Shown here piece by piece: positions 12,201 to 22,565 of a stretch of 64,000 bases of DNA. The stretch's first letter is position 1; each line of letters starts with the position of its first letter. The stretch comes from Corallium rubrum (lineage: Eukaryota > Cnidaria > Anthozoa > Scleralcyonacea > Coralliidae): positions 19,449,563 to 19,513,562 of the forward strand of contig OZ035997.1 of NCBI GenBank assembly GCA_964035015.1. The letters run 5' to 3'. The translations under genes were made by a program, and so were the position numbers. The notes beneath the pieces are model-generated. The model had not been told where the DNA came from. It saw only the letters and a program-made list of their open reading frames with translations, and made no database searches.

Positions 12201-15200
12201 TGGTGACAGAGAAACGGTATTATTTTTGTTTGGAACAAAATATTACAAGTTCTTGTAATACTGATTATATAATTTAAATTAAATGATTGCATGATTTAAA
12301 CATATGTATATTGTACATCATGCAATCACATACAGTATGCAAACCACAAAAAATATTACTTACATAAAACGAAAATTATGCAAAAATAGCTACACCAAGT
12401 GTGCACGAGTCCAGTGACATATTAGAGAAAGGCCTGATTTATACCGCGTGTTATGAGCGCATCGAACTAATTATTTGCCTAATTGGTTCGGTCATAGCAC
12501 GCTGTATAAATCAAGTTGGTTCGTTCTTTGAAACACGGTGAAGCATGCTGGTGATTTATACGATCGAGCCAACACCGTACCGAAATAAGCGATGATTGAA
12601 TATAATGTATTATAATCCATGATTTAATTTTAGCGTTATAATAAAACATGTATACATCGGACAGCGTTCTACCAGGACCGTACCAAATGATTAATTAGTG
12701 CCAGGACCGCACCAATTGGTTAGTTAGCTCGATGCACTCATGGCACGGTGTGTAAACCCAACAAGAAGTAATGTCTGTGATAAACACTGCACGTACTGTG
12801 TGTCAGTGAAACCAAGTGTTTTAATAGAGCGTCTTTGCACCTGGTGTATAAAAAAATAAGTATGTGATCATAGTGAACATGGTTGTTCTATCATTACATT
12901 TTCTTTTTGTTCTAACAACAATTGATGTTACTAACAATAGTGAGCAAATAGCGATGAACCGCAATGTTGTTGGTTTACTCTCATTAAAACTATTTTGTTG
13001 TGCAAGTTGTTTGTTTAAATTATATGCAATTCTTTATATTTGAACTATTGCTTTAACTACAATGGTTTGTGTTTAAACTACTGGTGTTTGTAATGAAACT
13101 TGAAAAACCTAAGGACCGTCCCACGGAAAAAGAATAGATAATTCATGAAGAAAATTAAGAAGAAATTAATGTTTAAAGTGGTTCTCTAGTGAAAATATTG
13201 TTGGCAATGTTTTTGCATAATCCTAAAGATGTTATATTGTAGTTAGCAATCGTGCAAAGTTTCATTTCAAAATTCGTTGAAGAAAAGGTGATATTTTACG
13301 TGTGAAATTTGTATTTTGGAGCGCCGCCATTAAAGTGGCCGAACTTGAGAAGAATGAGTCGAGGAAGCTTATGACGTCATAGACTCAATAACAACAATGA
13401 CCCTTTTGTTGACAACAACAAGGATCTTTTGTTTTTGTCGAGTCTGTGACGTCATAAGTTCTCCTCAACTCCTCAAACACAGCCAATTCAATGGCGGCGC
13501 TCCAAAATACAAACTTCACACGTAGAATACAACTTTGTTTTTGAGAATTTCGGAATGAAACTTTGCACAATTACCAAGTACCATAATATCTTTAGGATTA
13601 TGCAGAAACATTACCAACAATATTTTCATCAGAGAACCACTATAACCAGTGTTGTAACTTGTAAATCGGATAAATGCCCATAAAGTTCGGCCAGTCGTAT
13701 TGTATACATTACATATAATTATATTCTTTACTAGTGCAGTGAACCTAACATTGTTTTATTGTTCTTTAATAATATTTTAGGGTCACACGGCTGAGATAAT
13801 CTCGTGTTGCTTTAATGAAACTGGAGACCAGTTGTTAACTGGATCATTTGACCACACTGTCAGTGTATGGGATGTGAAAAGTGGAAGGTACGGGGCATAA
13901 TTATGGTCTTTTGTCTATAATTAACTATAGGTTTGATGGTAGTTGCGAAAGCCGAATAGGCTCAAAAAATAAAGATAAGTAGGACAAATCTCCACCAATC
14001 TCAGTTGACTGCTTTGAAATTCAATGTTTCTAACATAGTTTGACCCAGTAGAGAGGAAAAACCTGTTCAATAGATATTTGGTCAATTCGTATTTGAAGAA
14101 AAACGTGTTGTCTTCAAAGTTTTACATGTCTTACTATTTATAATCATAGCAATCGAGGTACCAGGCGGGAATCGTAATCTTGTTATAAAAATTATTGCCC
14201 AGCAAATAATTCGTAACAAAGCCATAATAAAATCAAAAGTCGTAAGTAAGCATGATAAAAAAATTTTTAATGAAGAACTAACGTTTCGTCACTAACCAGC
14301 GACATCATCAGAGTGATAAATATTTACAAAAATGTCTCAGCTTTATACCTACGCAATTACAAAAATAGATGGGATAATAAAACCTTGTCATTCCTTGACA
14401 TAAATATAAGTCGCTCCAACAACTCTTTTATTACTTCCGTTTACCGCAAGCCGACTTTTACCGGATTGTTTACTAATTTTGAAAGCTTTTTGCCTACGAT
14501 TTACAAAAAGGGGCTCATTTACACTCTTTTATTTCGATACTTCAACTTATGTTCGTCATATACTATTTTCCATGAGGAACTTGCAAAATTTAAAACTTTC
14601 TTACTTAAAAATGGATACCCTGAACGGTTTTTAGATCAATGTATTCGCACTTTTTTGAATAAGATTTTTTCACCTCCGATCAAACCTCTCACGGCGCCTA
14701 AGTTACAGATTTCGTTTGTTTTTCCTTACACTGGTGATCACGGCTTACAAATCCGCACACAACTTCGAAAATTAATTTCATCAGCCTATCCGCACATTAA
14801 CCTTCGAATTATATTTCGACCTGTATGCCGTCTCTCAAACTTTTTTCGATTTAAGGACCGGATTCCTATGCAATTAAGATCTCATGTGGTTTACAAATTT
14901 ACGTGCCAAGGATGTAACTCCTTGTATATTGGCGAAACATGCCGAAATTTACACATTAGGGCTTCTGAGCATATGGGCATTTCACCTTACACCGGAAACA
15001 AAGTTTCTCAATCAACCTTATCTAGTATTTCCACACACGTGAGTCAAACTGGTCATCCTATCTCGTTTGATGACTTTTCTATTTTATCATCTGGTAATTC
15101 AGAATTTAATGTCCTTCTCCGAGAAAGTTTACTCATATCAAAAATAAATCCATCACTTAATGCTAATATTAGATCCTTTCCTTTAATGTTATTCTGACTT

Positions 15201-18200
15201 CTCACCTTCGCGGGTGACTCTTCACTTCTGACGTCTCCCTCATCTATTATTCTCCTATCCCATCTATTTTTGTAATTGCGTAGGTATAAAGCTGAGACAT
15301 TTTTGTAAATATTTATCACTCTGATGATGTCGCTGGTTAGTGACGAAACGTTAGTTCTTCATCAAAAAAATTTTTATCATGCTTACTTACGACTTTTGAT
15401 TTTATTATGGCTTTGTTACGAATTATTTGCTGGGCAATAATTTTTATAACAAGATTTATAATCATATTGTATGTTAATTTATGTAACGATTAACGAAAAT
15501 TACGATTCCAAATAAAATTGGATTAAACCTTACCTCGCCGTTTGCATGCATTATATGTTTATTTAGTGTTCACTGCTCATGCATGTGTAAGTAAATGAAG
15601 CATTTAATTGATTTATAAACTTTATTTTTTAGGCGCATACACACTTTAATTGGACATAGGGGTGAAATATCAAATGCACAATTTAATTTTGATTGTTCAT
15701 TAATTGTCACTGGATCAATGGTAAGACGTTTTTACTCTAGTTATTAGGGACTTTAAGATGCTAGGACGACGACGGCGGTTAGAAAGCAACATAAATTTTA
15801 CAACTTAAAGAAGTCGTGGTTAACTGACTATTATATTTGATATTTGAAGTTAGTTTAATACCTTCTCACAAGTGCCAAACTATTAAAATGATTGTACATG
15901 TAGTGTCTGTTTAAAGTCAATCTTAAGCAACAGTTCTCATCTTTTGGCGAGTTGACGTCGTTCTGAAGACGTGAAAGTGTTACGAAACCGTCACGAAAAC
16001 TTTAATCATATATAGGAATATCATTTTTTTTTTATTTTCATGTTTGGCGTCTAAACTATCCTTTCTTTTTTAACAGGATAAAACCTGCAAAATTTGGGAT
16101 TCCTCGACTGCTAAATGCATTGGAACGTTACGGTAAGTGATTGGAAAATGGTTTTTGTACTCCTTTTAAAAAGTACATATGCATAATGTTTTGTCTTTCA
16201 TGTTTTAGTGGTCATGATGATGAAGTGTTAGATGTTGCTTTTGATTATACCGGAGAACGAATTGTTACAGCTTCATCAGATGGTACGTAACTTGAATTTA
16301 CTTTGAAATCTCAGCACGCCATTCCATGCGGTACGAAGAGGGGGGTGTACATGTATTCTCAATAAATTTTACTTTGGGTTGTAACTGCGATATCGTAGAA
16401 AGTGTCTTTGCTATCAGTACTACACACGAGAAAAACGTTTTCTTCTTATACCCTGATGTACATTTAGCGTCTAGTGGTTTTGTCAGAAATCAATATTATT
16501 GTTGACTCCGTGCTGAAAGGTCTATTCTTATATCCGAACTAGCATATCGAGCTCTTCATTGTAAGCCACGTGTTAAACAATTTTTAATTCATATAATAGT
16601 TAATAACATTATTGTTTTCAATGGTCTATTTTATAGGAACTGCTCGAATTTATAACGCCGTGACTCATCATTGTATTTCAAAACTTGAGGGACATGAAGG
16701 AGAAATATCAAAAGTAAGAATTCTTTGTGCTACAGTCGTATATCAAAACTTCGTTGTGAACAGTATATTTAAATCGCTTTCAGCGCGCAGAACACGTGGC
16801 TAAGTTCTTGCCAACGGCCTCTGTAACTCAATGATCAGAGCATTGCACTAGGATCGCAGGGTCGCGGATATCATTCCTCATGATCAGGCTACGTGTCGGT
16901 TTTTGTTTTTTTCCTTTTTGGGTGTCACGATTTTGCATTTTTGTACATTTTACTTCCGCTATTATTCATGCTTCCGGTGAGTTGTTAGCCGTATGGCTGA
17001 GTGAGTCAACCTCGTACCCAGACTCTTTTAAACCCGCAGCGCGGAGAAAAGTCCCTGGTATATCATGGGTCACGTGACTACCAAAATCTGGGGTGGAGAG
17101 GATTTGAAGCTTCTTGCTTGAAAGATTTACCGTTTGAGAAAATACTTCTTTCTTGGATTCAAGAGTTCAGCGCTAAGTGAACACAATATGGCTATGATTT
17201 TCGATTATGTTCACAAAAAGCGGCTAACGTAGAAGAGACGCGCGCAGCAGAGAAGCGAAGCAAAGAAGCATTCCTTCTCTAGCTGCTTAAGAATTCCGCT
17301 ATAATGCTTTAAATTCTTACACACAACTTGTTTTGATGTGAATACTATACGTAAATTACCGATGAAAGTGTATATTTCACTTGTTTATATAAAAAATTTG
17401 CCCCGTCCTGTGTGAGACGAATCAGTTTCCGTCTCCGTTCCACAACGCGGTGTATTAAAATAATAAGACTTTCTCTCCGCTCCACACTTCGATAATTTGC
17501 ATAGTATTCACGTAAAAACAAGTAGTGTGTGTAAGGATAGCATTATAGCAAAAAAAACCTGAGCAGCTAGATAAGGAACCGAAATGTAAAACGGTAAATT
17601 ATTTACCATCTGCGGCCATGCTTTTATGCTTCTCTGCGCCGCGAGTCTCTTCTGCGTTAGCCGTTTCTTATGAACACAATCGAAAATCATAGCCATATTG
17701 TGCCCACTTAGCGCTGAACTCTTGAATTCAAGATCGAAGTATTTTCTCAAACGGTAAATCTTTCAAGTAAGAAGCTTCTAATCCTCTCTACTCCACCCGT
17801 GTCCAAACAAAATTTGTCACAACCAGATTTTGGTAGTCACGTGACCATGATATACCAGGGTCTTTCTTTGCGCCGCGGGTTGAAAAGAGCCTGGGTACGA
17901 GGTTGTGCATGAGTGAGGCCGTGAGGCATGTTGTAAGTTCTTTGCTCCTTTCGCTTTTAGAGTTGGACAAAAAGTCGAACATTTTGCCTTTACGGTGAAG
18001 GTAAACAACTTGTCAAAGTTGTCAATATATCAACTCACATTTCAGATTAACAAATAGACCATTTGCACGATGACGTACGATGGCGTTGGGTGACTACAAC
18101 TACCAGAATGCTTTGCCAGTATTCTAGGGTTTCGGCTAAAAGGGATGACTCAAAAGGACCCGTTCACTCCCTCTCGCGGCAAAGTATGTCGTCAAATTTG

Positions 18201-19707
18201 GGGGTTTTTTCCAACTTTGTCGTCAAGATTCAGTGAGTCTCAAGATTTTAGCAATTTTCGATACCCTAACCACGACATAAACCCCAACCTTAATTAGAAA
18301 TCTGGTTTACCTAACTTTTTGGAAATACATATTTGATGACATATTTTGGAAAAGCCGCGAAAGGACTGGACGGGTCCCTTTGAGCCATCCCTTTGAGCCG
18401 AAACCCTAGAATACTGGCAACAACTTTTACTGGCAAAGTATTCTGGTATAGTTGTAGTCACCCAATGCCACCTCACGTCATCGTGCAAATGGCCTATTGA
18501 CCAAACGAGCTAAGCGTATTTTTGTAATGATTTTAACGACGCTTTCAAACCTAATTTGCATGCGTCAGACACTGACTGGTATCCAATCGTCTCTGCATTG
18601 TGCAACGACTACGCCCGTCTTAGTTTGAAGGCGCAACGGGAAATCGAGGTTTGTATTTTTTAACAGTGCATTATGAGAATGATCAAATGTCGTGCACATT
18701 CCCATCAGTCAGCGTCAGTCAGTCTGACAACATGCTATCAGTTCACGGCAAACCTATTGACAAAATACCTTTCTATTTTGTTTTGTTTTTGGTGGCCTGA
18801 TACAAAGAAGGCTGGATTATGCTTGGTATAGTCCGCCCAAGGGAGTATGGGGGTTACATTGAACATGGTCAAACATTTCAAATATTTTTTTTTATTAACT
18901 TTTTACAATGTAAGTAATGGTATAGAACTTGAAAAACTGTATCACGAGCCGTCAATCTTTTTGAGCATTACTGGAATGAACGTTTTTGTTGCCATGTCAT
19001 TAAACATACGTTGTTTTTCTTGGTTTAGGCTTGTTTTAATCCTCAAGGTACAAGAATCTTGACAGCTAGTAGTGACAAAACAGCGCGATTATGGGATCCT
19101 ACCACTGGAGAATGTGCTCAGGTCAGTGCGATTTTTCACCATAGAAATACCCGTGGTATTTCTATGGTGAAAATTATTGTTTTTATAATGACTATATTAT
19201 TTAATTATTATTATTATTTTTATAATTATTATTTATGGTTTCCCACACTGCATAAGGTGCTCTAGTTTAGGCATCCAAAGGATAAGAATCAATTTAATCT
19301 TAATATATGTACTGTTTTTTTTACTTACTGTGATTAGAATTATTACTGTTTTAATATTAGAATATTATCATTTTCATTACCATTGTTTTTATAAATGTTA
19401 TCGTCATTGTAGGTTTTGGAAGGTCATACAGACGAAATATTTAGTTGTTCTTTTAATTACGATGGAAACATAGTCATTACAGGTTTGTACAAATATTGTG
19501 AATTTACCAAAAATTACGGGAACCACTGAGTTTTCGATAAAATACAAAACAACGGTAACTCCGAAAATGGGAAACATTTTTTTAACGATTCGACGTTTCG
19601 ACTAAATTGTATGTCATCATCGGCATTTCTGATGGTGATTACAATTTAGTCGAAACGTCAAATCATTAATAAAATGTTTACCATTTTCGGAGTTAATAAT
19701 AATAATG

Positions 19708-19758
<51 letters not shown>

Positions 19759-21850
19759 GGTAATAACTATCCACAAGGTTAAAAATATTTTATAAAGTTA
19801 ATATATATGAAGTTACTCTTTCTGAAATTTAGCTTACACTGGAATTATTGTCTTTTTGTTTTGGATTTGATAGATTAAACTTAGCGGCGAATTGAGAATA
19901 AGACTTGGATGTAATATTATTATAATTTATTGGATTCATCTAAGCCCAATTATGGCAAGATAATTCAATATTGGGCAAGACCGAACGTTGAGCCTAATAT
20001 TGAAATTCGAGACTTAAATATTTTCCATATCGAGTGAAGATGAATCCAATAAGTGTTTTATTATACCGAACCAGGAATTGTGCGACTTGTCCAAAGTTTG
20101 CTGTACAATATGTCGTTGGCTGATATCGCAAAATATTGGACTGGCACGTGACACTAATGTAGACGTTTGATTAGACGATTATTTGTGTGGATATAATAAT
20201 GAACAGGTTGAGTATGATACTTAACATTCGCGGTTCGGTAAATATTCAACGTTGTTATATAGCTAGAGTTTCAATGGATGCAACGATGACTGTCATTGGT
20301 TGGTTTGTGGTTACATGACCTTAGCTAAATTTCAATGTCTACCGAGCGGGCAATAATTGAGAACTTATTGCCTGCTCGGTCAATAAGTTTTCAATTGTTG
20401 CCCGCTAGAACTTTGAACTCTTCACGATATCCTATAAACAAAAGCTTGTGTGGTACGAAAAAAAGAATATTTATAGGTCTTCAAAGCATGTGTGAAGATT
20501 AACTGGAGAAATGTATTGCTGTTCTTTTGTTCTGAGACTCATATTTGTTTGGTTGATGTGAAATTACGGAGCCAGGCGAAATGTTTTGGTAAGTCTTAGC
20601 GTTGATAAACGTCGAAATTATTCGCGAAACTCAAGCTATATAACAAAACACTTAATGTCTGATCCCTCGGGAAACAGTTACTTTTGTTTTCCCTCGAGTC
20701 TCGATGTAAATATCAAGACTCCCTGGAAAACAAAACTGACTGTTTCCCTCGGGAGCAGACATTAAGTGTATAATAATCACCTCGACTTCGGTGACTAATT
20801 GTTTTAGTAAAATTACAGGCTTGATAACCAAGAACTTTAAAACAGACGTCTTTAACTGTCGTAGTTTTATCATGTAAATTTAAATAATGCTCATTGTTCA
20901 ACTCTGCGAAGTTTTCTTCACGCTCTGACAGCTCTCAAAGCTCAATTCCACATACGATTATGACCCAAAATTCAAGTAATTTTATGACTAAACACTTTTT
21001 CACCTTCAATTAGTTCCAACTTAGAGCTTTTCTGTGTGTACAGTGACTACAGTCTTTATCTGTTGAGTTCAGCTCGTCCAATCAGAGGACGAGAAATTCA
21101 ATAGTTACTTCTGAAATTTTACTAACAAGAATCAGTATATACCTCGCAGGTGAATAGTGCTTTTTGCGCAATCTGATTGGTTCCCCTAGCTCGGGATATC
21201 CTGCAGTATTCACCTGCGGGCTAAACAAAATGGCGGCCATGCAGTTTTGGTCATCGGTTTACCGAAGCAGGAGATTTTGTTGATAAACAAGGCGTGTTTT
21301 GTCGACAAATATCGAGTTCGCCAAGTTGCTAGAGGCCGTGTCTCGTATGAAAATACCGAAAAAATATATAAGAATGTTAAACTTGTTATTTCATTTTTGA
21401 AGTATATGCTAGAACAATTATTCACCTTAGTGTCCATGAATAGTGTAGATATTCACCCTGGCTCATTTCGGTGCCAATAATTGTTAATTATCAACATTTA
21501 CATTTGGCTCGTGAATGTCTTTCTGTTCAAGGGGGAGGGGGGGGGGGGGGGGGGGGGGTTGTAGGATCGAATTTACGGTACTCGCTAGAACAAGAACAGC
21601 CATGATGAGGCGATAATTTTATAATATATGATGGAACCCCTCTCACATACTCTCTCCTCATCACCGGTTAGACGCTCTCGTGTGTTTGGTATTTTTTATG
21701 AATTTCTAGATTCCATATAAGGTGTCTTGATGAAAAGCAGAAAAACTGTTTATAAATACTTGGTGCAGTATCTTTGTTACAAGTCTGAATATTTTTTAAA
21801 ACTTTCTTATTATAGGTAGTAAAGATAATACTTGTCGACTGTGGCGATGA
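1313..21850 (+). CDS. DAW1: Dynein assembly factor with WD repeats 1 (DAW1/ODA16), complete 16-exon gene
   Basis: Exons: 1313-1352, 1560-1632, 7097-7188, 7805-7857, 9030-9088, 9332-9454, 10157-10256, 11982-12089, 13781-13887, 15633-15720, 16077-16132, 16209-16282, 16637-16713, 19029-19121, 19413-19482, 21816-21850. All splice phases agree and the join gives 415 residues, the length I recall for vertebrate DAW1. The N-terminus has the family-specific LLRYYPPG motif. WD40 blades follow from about residue 90, with repeated GH...[12 protein letters not shown]-type signatures, and the protein ends in TCRLWR. In the family, ODA16/DAW1 is a cytoplasmic beta-propeller adaptor that links outer-arm dynein to intraflagellar transport through IFT46. 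Exon 4 (53 nt) is tiny but fixed in phase by both neighbours. Intron 3 looks like a minor-spliceosome intron. Gene size comes from repeat-filled introns. Identity is very secure; the exact start rests on homology to the conserved N-terminus. Confidence 0.96.
1633..2364. other. DAW1 intron 2, 5' part
   Basis: No exon seen. It holds an imperfect TAGCCTGCGTTGCAGGCT palindrome near 1890-1910 and an 18-base G run at 2174-2191. It leads directly into the minisatellite. Confidence 0.5.
2365..4978. repeat. 2.6-kb CTAGAAAGTGTGGGG minisatellite in DAW1 intron 2
   Basis: The array consists of roughly 150 units of 14-17 bp built on CTAGAAAGTGTGGGG, alternating mainly between GGTCCTAGAAAGTGT and GGCTCTAGAAAGTGT. 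Higher-order structure is visible. A block with the rare variants CCTAGCAAGTG and GTGGTCTAGAAAG at about 2583-2695 recurs about 500 bp later (about 3082-3190). In the distal part a block with TGTTGTCCTAGAAAATG and GTCGTATAGAAAG recurs at about 4330, 4502, 4674 and 4811. Variants become more frequent towards the 3' end, consistent with homogenisation in the proximal part. The strand reads G-rich on plus. Confidence 0.95.
4979..6379. other. DAW1 intron 2, unassigned stretch
   Basis: About 1.4 kb of unique-looking AT-rich sequence. I see no exon-like reading frame with splice sites, and no clear terminal repeats. Confidence 0.4.
6380..6557. mobile_element. MITE with TAGCCTGG termini, DAW1 intron 2
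   Basis: A 178-bp element begins TAGCCTGGTACCCTGGCCCA and ends CCAGGCTA. It is flanked by CCATCTTGG (6371-6379) and TCATCTTGG (6558-6566), an 8-of-9 target duplication. The body closely matches the element at 36083-36280, including the segment around CAATTTCAAAAGAAATA and the inner GGGCCAGGTAACCA. It is non-coding and non-autonomous. Confidence 0.85.
6807..6883. repeat. Hairpin palindrome (short foldback)
   Basis: Inverted arms of about 37 bp carry ATAGATCACAGA.GACGTCACAGCGTGT, almost without spacer, so the transcript would fold into a strong hairpin. It is probably a deleted MITE. CRE-like TGACGTCA cores lie in both arms. Confidence 0.8.
7189..7804 (+). other. DAW1 intron 3, U12-type (minor spliceosome) intron
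   Basis: The donor after exon 3 reads C|GTATCCTTT, exactly the U12 5' splice consensus (RTATCCTTT). A TTTAAC-containing branch-like segment (GATTTAACC) lies about 17 nt before the acceptor ACACAG|GA. Exon phases on both sides (phase 1) force this intron. The GT-AG boundary dinucleotides are compatible with U12 introns. Confidence 0.75.
8596..8905. mobile_element. pogo/Tigger-like MITE with internal tandem repeats
   Basis: The element starts CAGTGGAATCTCGTTAATAC and ends GGGGTTCCACTG, flanked on both sides by TA (8594-8595 and 8906-8907). CAGTGGAA-type ends and a TA duplication are typical of pogo/Tigger transposons of the Tc1/mariner superfamily. Inside are about three copies of a roughly 80-bp unit with ACTTAGAATGTATTCAGGCC and GTGGTCGTA..AACG. 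There is no transposase, so it is non-autonomous. Confidence 0.8.
9162..9228. repeat. (AT)n microsatellite, DAW1 intron 5
   Basis: About 33 uninterrupted AT dinucleotides, ending about 100 bp before exon 6. Confidence 0.97.
9491..9750. mobile_element. Dispersed repeat, copy 1 (partner at 19915-20203)
   Basis: This segment shares, in inverted order, CGTCCAATCAAATGTCTACA, ACGTGCCA..CCAATATTTT and a pair of GGATTCATCT..GCCCGA motifs with the stretch at 19915-20203. The GATTCATCTTCGCCCGA / TCGGGCTTAGATGAATCC pair forms a local inverted repeat. It is probably a non-autonomous element; the family is unassigned. Confidence 0.6.
9892..9925 (-). ncRNA. Hammerhead ribozyme motif, variant CTGACGA (Penelope-type)
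   Basis: The minus strand reads TCT-CTGACGA, a GGGC/GCTC stem II with a CTTC loop, then GAAAC-GTT-AGA. The core CUGANGA...GAA, the GUU cleavage triplet and the 3-bp stem I (TCT/AGA) are all present. A very short self-complementary stem III (ACGU) is the hallmark of Penelope-element hammerheads. Confidence 0.7.
10300..11925. repeat. 1.6-kb CGTCNTCNT pyrimidine-rich tract, DAW1 intron 7
   Basis: The plus strand is almost purely C/T/G built on CGTCTTCTTCGTCCTC-type triplets, with ATC/CATTAT repeats at both edges (about 10300-10400 and 11815-11900). The minus strand is correspondingly GA-rich. The three-base period removes stop codons, so long open frames encoding poly-Ser, poly-Glu/Asp or Arg/Lys runs appear in several frames at once. 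None has coding evidence. The tract begins about 45 bp after exon 7 and ends about 55 bp before exon 8. Confidence 0.95.
12428..12763. mobile_element. MITE/foldback, DAW1 intron 8
   Basis: The left arm (CTGATTTATACCGCGTGTTATGAGCGCATCGA...CTAATTGGT) is the reverse complement of the right arm (ACCAATTGGTTAGTTAGCTCGATGCACTCATGGCACGGTGTGTAAA), with about 75-80% identity. No ORF is present. Arms of about 55 bp flank a spacer with further internal symmetry. Confidence 0.65.
13177..13641. mobile_element. Long-arm foldback element, DAW1 intron 8
   Basis: Inverted arms of about 200 bp begin AGTGGTTCTCTAGTGAAAAT and end with its complement. They include matching segments TTTGCATAATCCTAAAGAT, GCAAAGTTTCATT and TTTGGAGCGCCGCCATT. 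The centre carries TTATGACGTCAT and paired ACAACA runs. There is no coding capacity. Confidence 0.85.
14277..14314 (-). ncRNA. Hammerhead ribozyme motif in left Penelope arm
   Basis: The minus strand reads ACT-CTGATGA-T, stem II GTCGC/GTGAC with loop TGGTTA, then GAAAC-GTT-AGT. Stem I pairs ACT with AGT. Cleavage would fall after GTT. This is a mirror copy of the motif at 15318-15355. Confidence 0.8.
14313..15197 (+). pseudogene. Penelope-like RT C-terminus plus GIY-YIG endonuclease (5'-truncated)
   Basis: The 294-codon frame contains the region that follows the RT catalytic motifs in Penelope-like elements (SFLDINISR..., VYRKPTFTG, and a stretch rich in conserved F/L residues around 80-115). 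A C-terminal GIY-YIG nuclease follows: [14 protein letters not shown] at about 195-208, then [10 protein letters not shown] with the conserved Arg and Glu-His. Penelope elements use this nuclease for target cleavage. The catalytic RT core is absent. The first 21 residues are translated from the inverted arm and recur identically on the opposite strand at 15319, so they are not part of the ancestral protein. The frame has no internal stop. Confidence 0.85.
15318..15355 (+). ncRNA. Hammerhead ribozyme motif in right Penelope arm
   Basis: ACT-CTGATGA-T, stem II GTCGC(TGGTTA)GTGAC, GAAAC-GTT-AGT. All invariant core nucleotides (CUGANGA, GAA) are present. Stem III is only the self-complementary ACGU, so activity may need pairing of two copies. 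The inverted partner 1 kb away would be available only on the opposite transcript. Confidence 0.8.
16815..17005 (+). mobile_element. tRNA-derived SINE-like fragment
   Basis: TAACTCAATGATCAGAGCAT...AGGATCGCAGGGTCGCGG resembles a degenerate tRNA A box and B box (TAGCTCA..GGTAGAGC and GGTTCGA-type). It is followed by a TTTTTTCC-rich segment. It abuts the large foldback element at 17008. Confidence 0.55.
17008..17904. mobile_element. 0.9-kb foldback element, DAW1 intron 13
   Basis: Arms of about 280 bp start AACCTCGTACCCAGACTCTT and end GCCTGGGTACGAGGTT. Matching internal blocks include TCACGTGACTACCAAAATCT, GAAGCTTCTTGCTTGAAAG, TTTGAGAAAATACTTC and GCGCTAAGTGAACACAATAT with their complements. 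The intervening 350 bp is unique and non-coding. The antisense ORFs in this region are spurious. Confidence 0.9.
18053..18498. mobile_element. Foldback MITE, DAW1 intron 13
   Basis: Termini AATAGACCATTTGCACGATG and CATCGTGCAAATGGCCTATT are inverted. The arms extend about 140 bp and share GTGACTACAACTA.CAGAAT and GCCAGTATTCTAGGGTTTCG. There is no ORF. Confidence 0.88.
19557..19694. mobile_element. Palindromic Penelope-arm remnant with two degenerate hammerheads
   Basis: Inverted arms AACTCCGAAAATGG...GATTCGACGTTTCGACTAAA meet at a short centre (TCATCATCGGCATTTCTGATGG). Each arm has GAAACGTC after a GAC/GTC-like stem. The minus copy has CCGATGA and the plus copy CTGATGG in place of CTGATGA, so both cores are mutated. 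An (AAT)n microsatellite starts at the right edge. Confidence 0.7.
19695..19756. repeat. (AAT)n microsatellite
   Basis: About 20 AAT/ATA triplets, directly joined to the right end of the palindromic remnant, a common position for retroelement tails. Confidence 0.95.
19915..20203. mobile_element. Dispersed repeat, copy 2 (partner at 9491-9750)
   Basis: It is bounded by TTATTATAATTTATTGGATT and GGATATAATAAT. It contains GGATTCATCTAAGCCCAAT, an inverted GATGAATCCAATAAG, and GGCACGTGACACTAATGTAG, which match copy 1 in reverse orientation. Both copies lie in DAW1 introns. Confidence 0.6.
20649..20768. repeat. Hairpin palindrome (CACTTAATGTCTG arms)
   Basis: Nearly perfect arms of about 50 bp (CACTTAATGTCTGATCCCTC / GAGGGAGCAGACATTAAGTG) enclose a short centre with CAAGACTC/GAGTCTCG symmetry. 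It is probably a small MITE. Confidence 0.85.
21531..21558. repeat. Poly-G tract
   Basis: About 27 nearly uninterrupted Gs in DAW1 intron 15, the longest G run in the window. A possible assembly or sequencing weak point. Confidence 0.9.
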
Positions 21851-22207
21851 CAATGTCTCTTCATTGTCCAAACGCTGCATTATCCCGGCCGCAGTGAAGT
21901 GAACAGATGTTTCAAGACATGTTCTGCTATGAAGAGCAGATACCATGCAGAACAAAGATTATTTAGAGGCTTCTTTTCTTGCTTTTACGTTAGTTAAGTA
22001 TAACTAGTGTTCTACAATATACAAAATGATTTTTGGAAAAGATCAAGCGAAATGTCTTTAAACGGAGGTCTTCGTTAACCAATAGTGCCCAATAACTGAC
22101 TCAATGACAATGGTAGATAAACTACATGATTCATAATTACTAAGAACGTTATTATACACTTCGTTACTTGAGGATGTTGTATTTTGTTATCTCTCTCAGA
22201 CACTTAC

Positions 22208-22295
22208 CCCTGTTCAGACTAGGTGCCCGGCCGTGAATGTGAACAAGTGGCCCATGCCCGAGCGCCGTACACCGGTCACATAGTCTGAACAGAGG
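22208..22295. mobile_element. Short MITE with CCCTGTTCAGACTA ends
   Basis: CCCTGTTCAGACTAGGTG and CACATAGTCTGAACAGAGG are inverted termini around a GC-rich 50-bp centre. It lies about 360 bp after the DAW1 stop codon. Confidence 0.75.
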
Positions 22296-22481
22296 ATTAA
22301 TAATAACTCATTTTGTTTCAGTTGTTATATCAAGTTATTTACAAGTTGTTCAATAATCTTAAAAATATTCGCGATTTTCGAATATGTTAATTAGAAAAAA
22401 ACGAACCATAAGTTATCTCATTTGAATATCACATAAGTCTAAATATCTCAAGAACTAAGTAAAATATGAAAAAGCTGTAAA

Positions 22482-22556
22482 TTGATATTCCTCAATATTT
22501 TAAGAGTTCTTTCAAATAAGACAAACTTAATTTTAGCTTCATATACACTTTAAGGT
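22482..22556. mobile_element. Solo arm related to the 59140-59580 foldback
   Basis: GAGTTCTTTCAAATAAGACA...CTTAATTTTAGCTTC...CACTTTAAG matches the right arm of the element at 59140-59580 (GAGTTCTTTCAAATTAAACA, CTTAATTTTTATTGCC, CATTTAAG). Only one arm is recognisable here. Confidence 0.6.
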
Positions 22557-22565
22557 GAAGTAGTA

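Larger units (their letters stand above)
14177..15455. mobile_element. Penelope-like retroelement with 200-bp inverted arms
   Basis: Arms 14177-14376 and 15256-15455 are near-perfect inverted repeats and enclose a retained 3' coding part. Each arm contains a hammerhead motif, as described for Penelope pseudo-LTRs. The body encodes the end of the reverse transcriptase and a GIY-YIG endonuclease. Most of the RT is missing, so this is a 5'-truncated copy that inserted with an inverted pseudo-LTR. Arm identity and the intact remaining frame suggest recent insertion. It lies in DAW1 intron 9, in the same direction as the gene. Confidence 0.9.

Noticed and set aside
15053..15319. 88-codon minus-strand ORF starting [13 protein letters not shown]
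   Set aside because: Its beginning is the mirror copy of the Penelope arm and the rest is antisense to the GIY-YIG frame.
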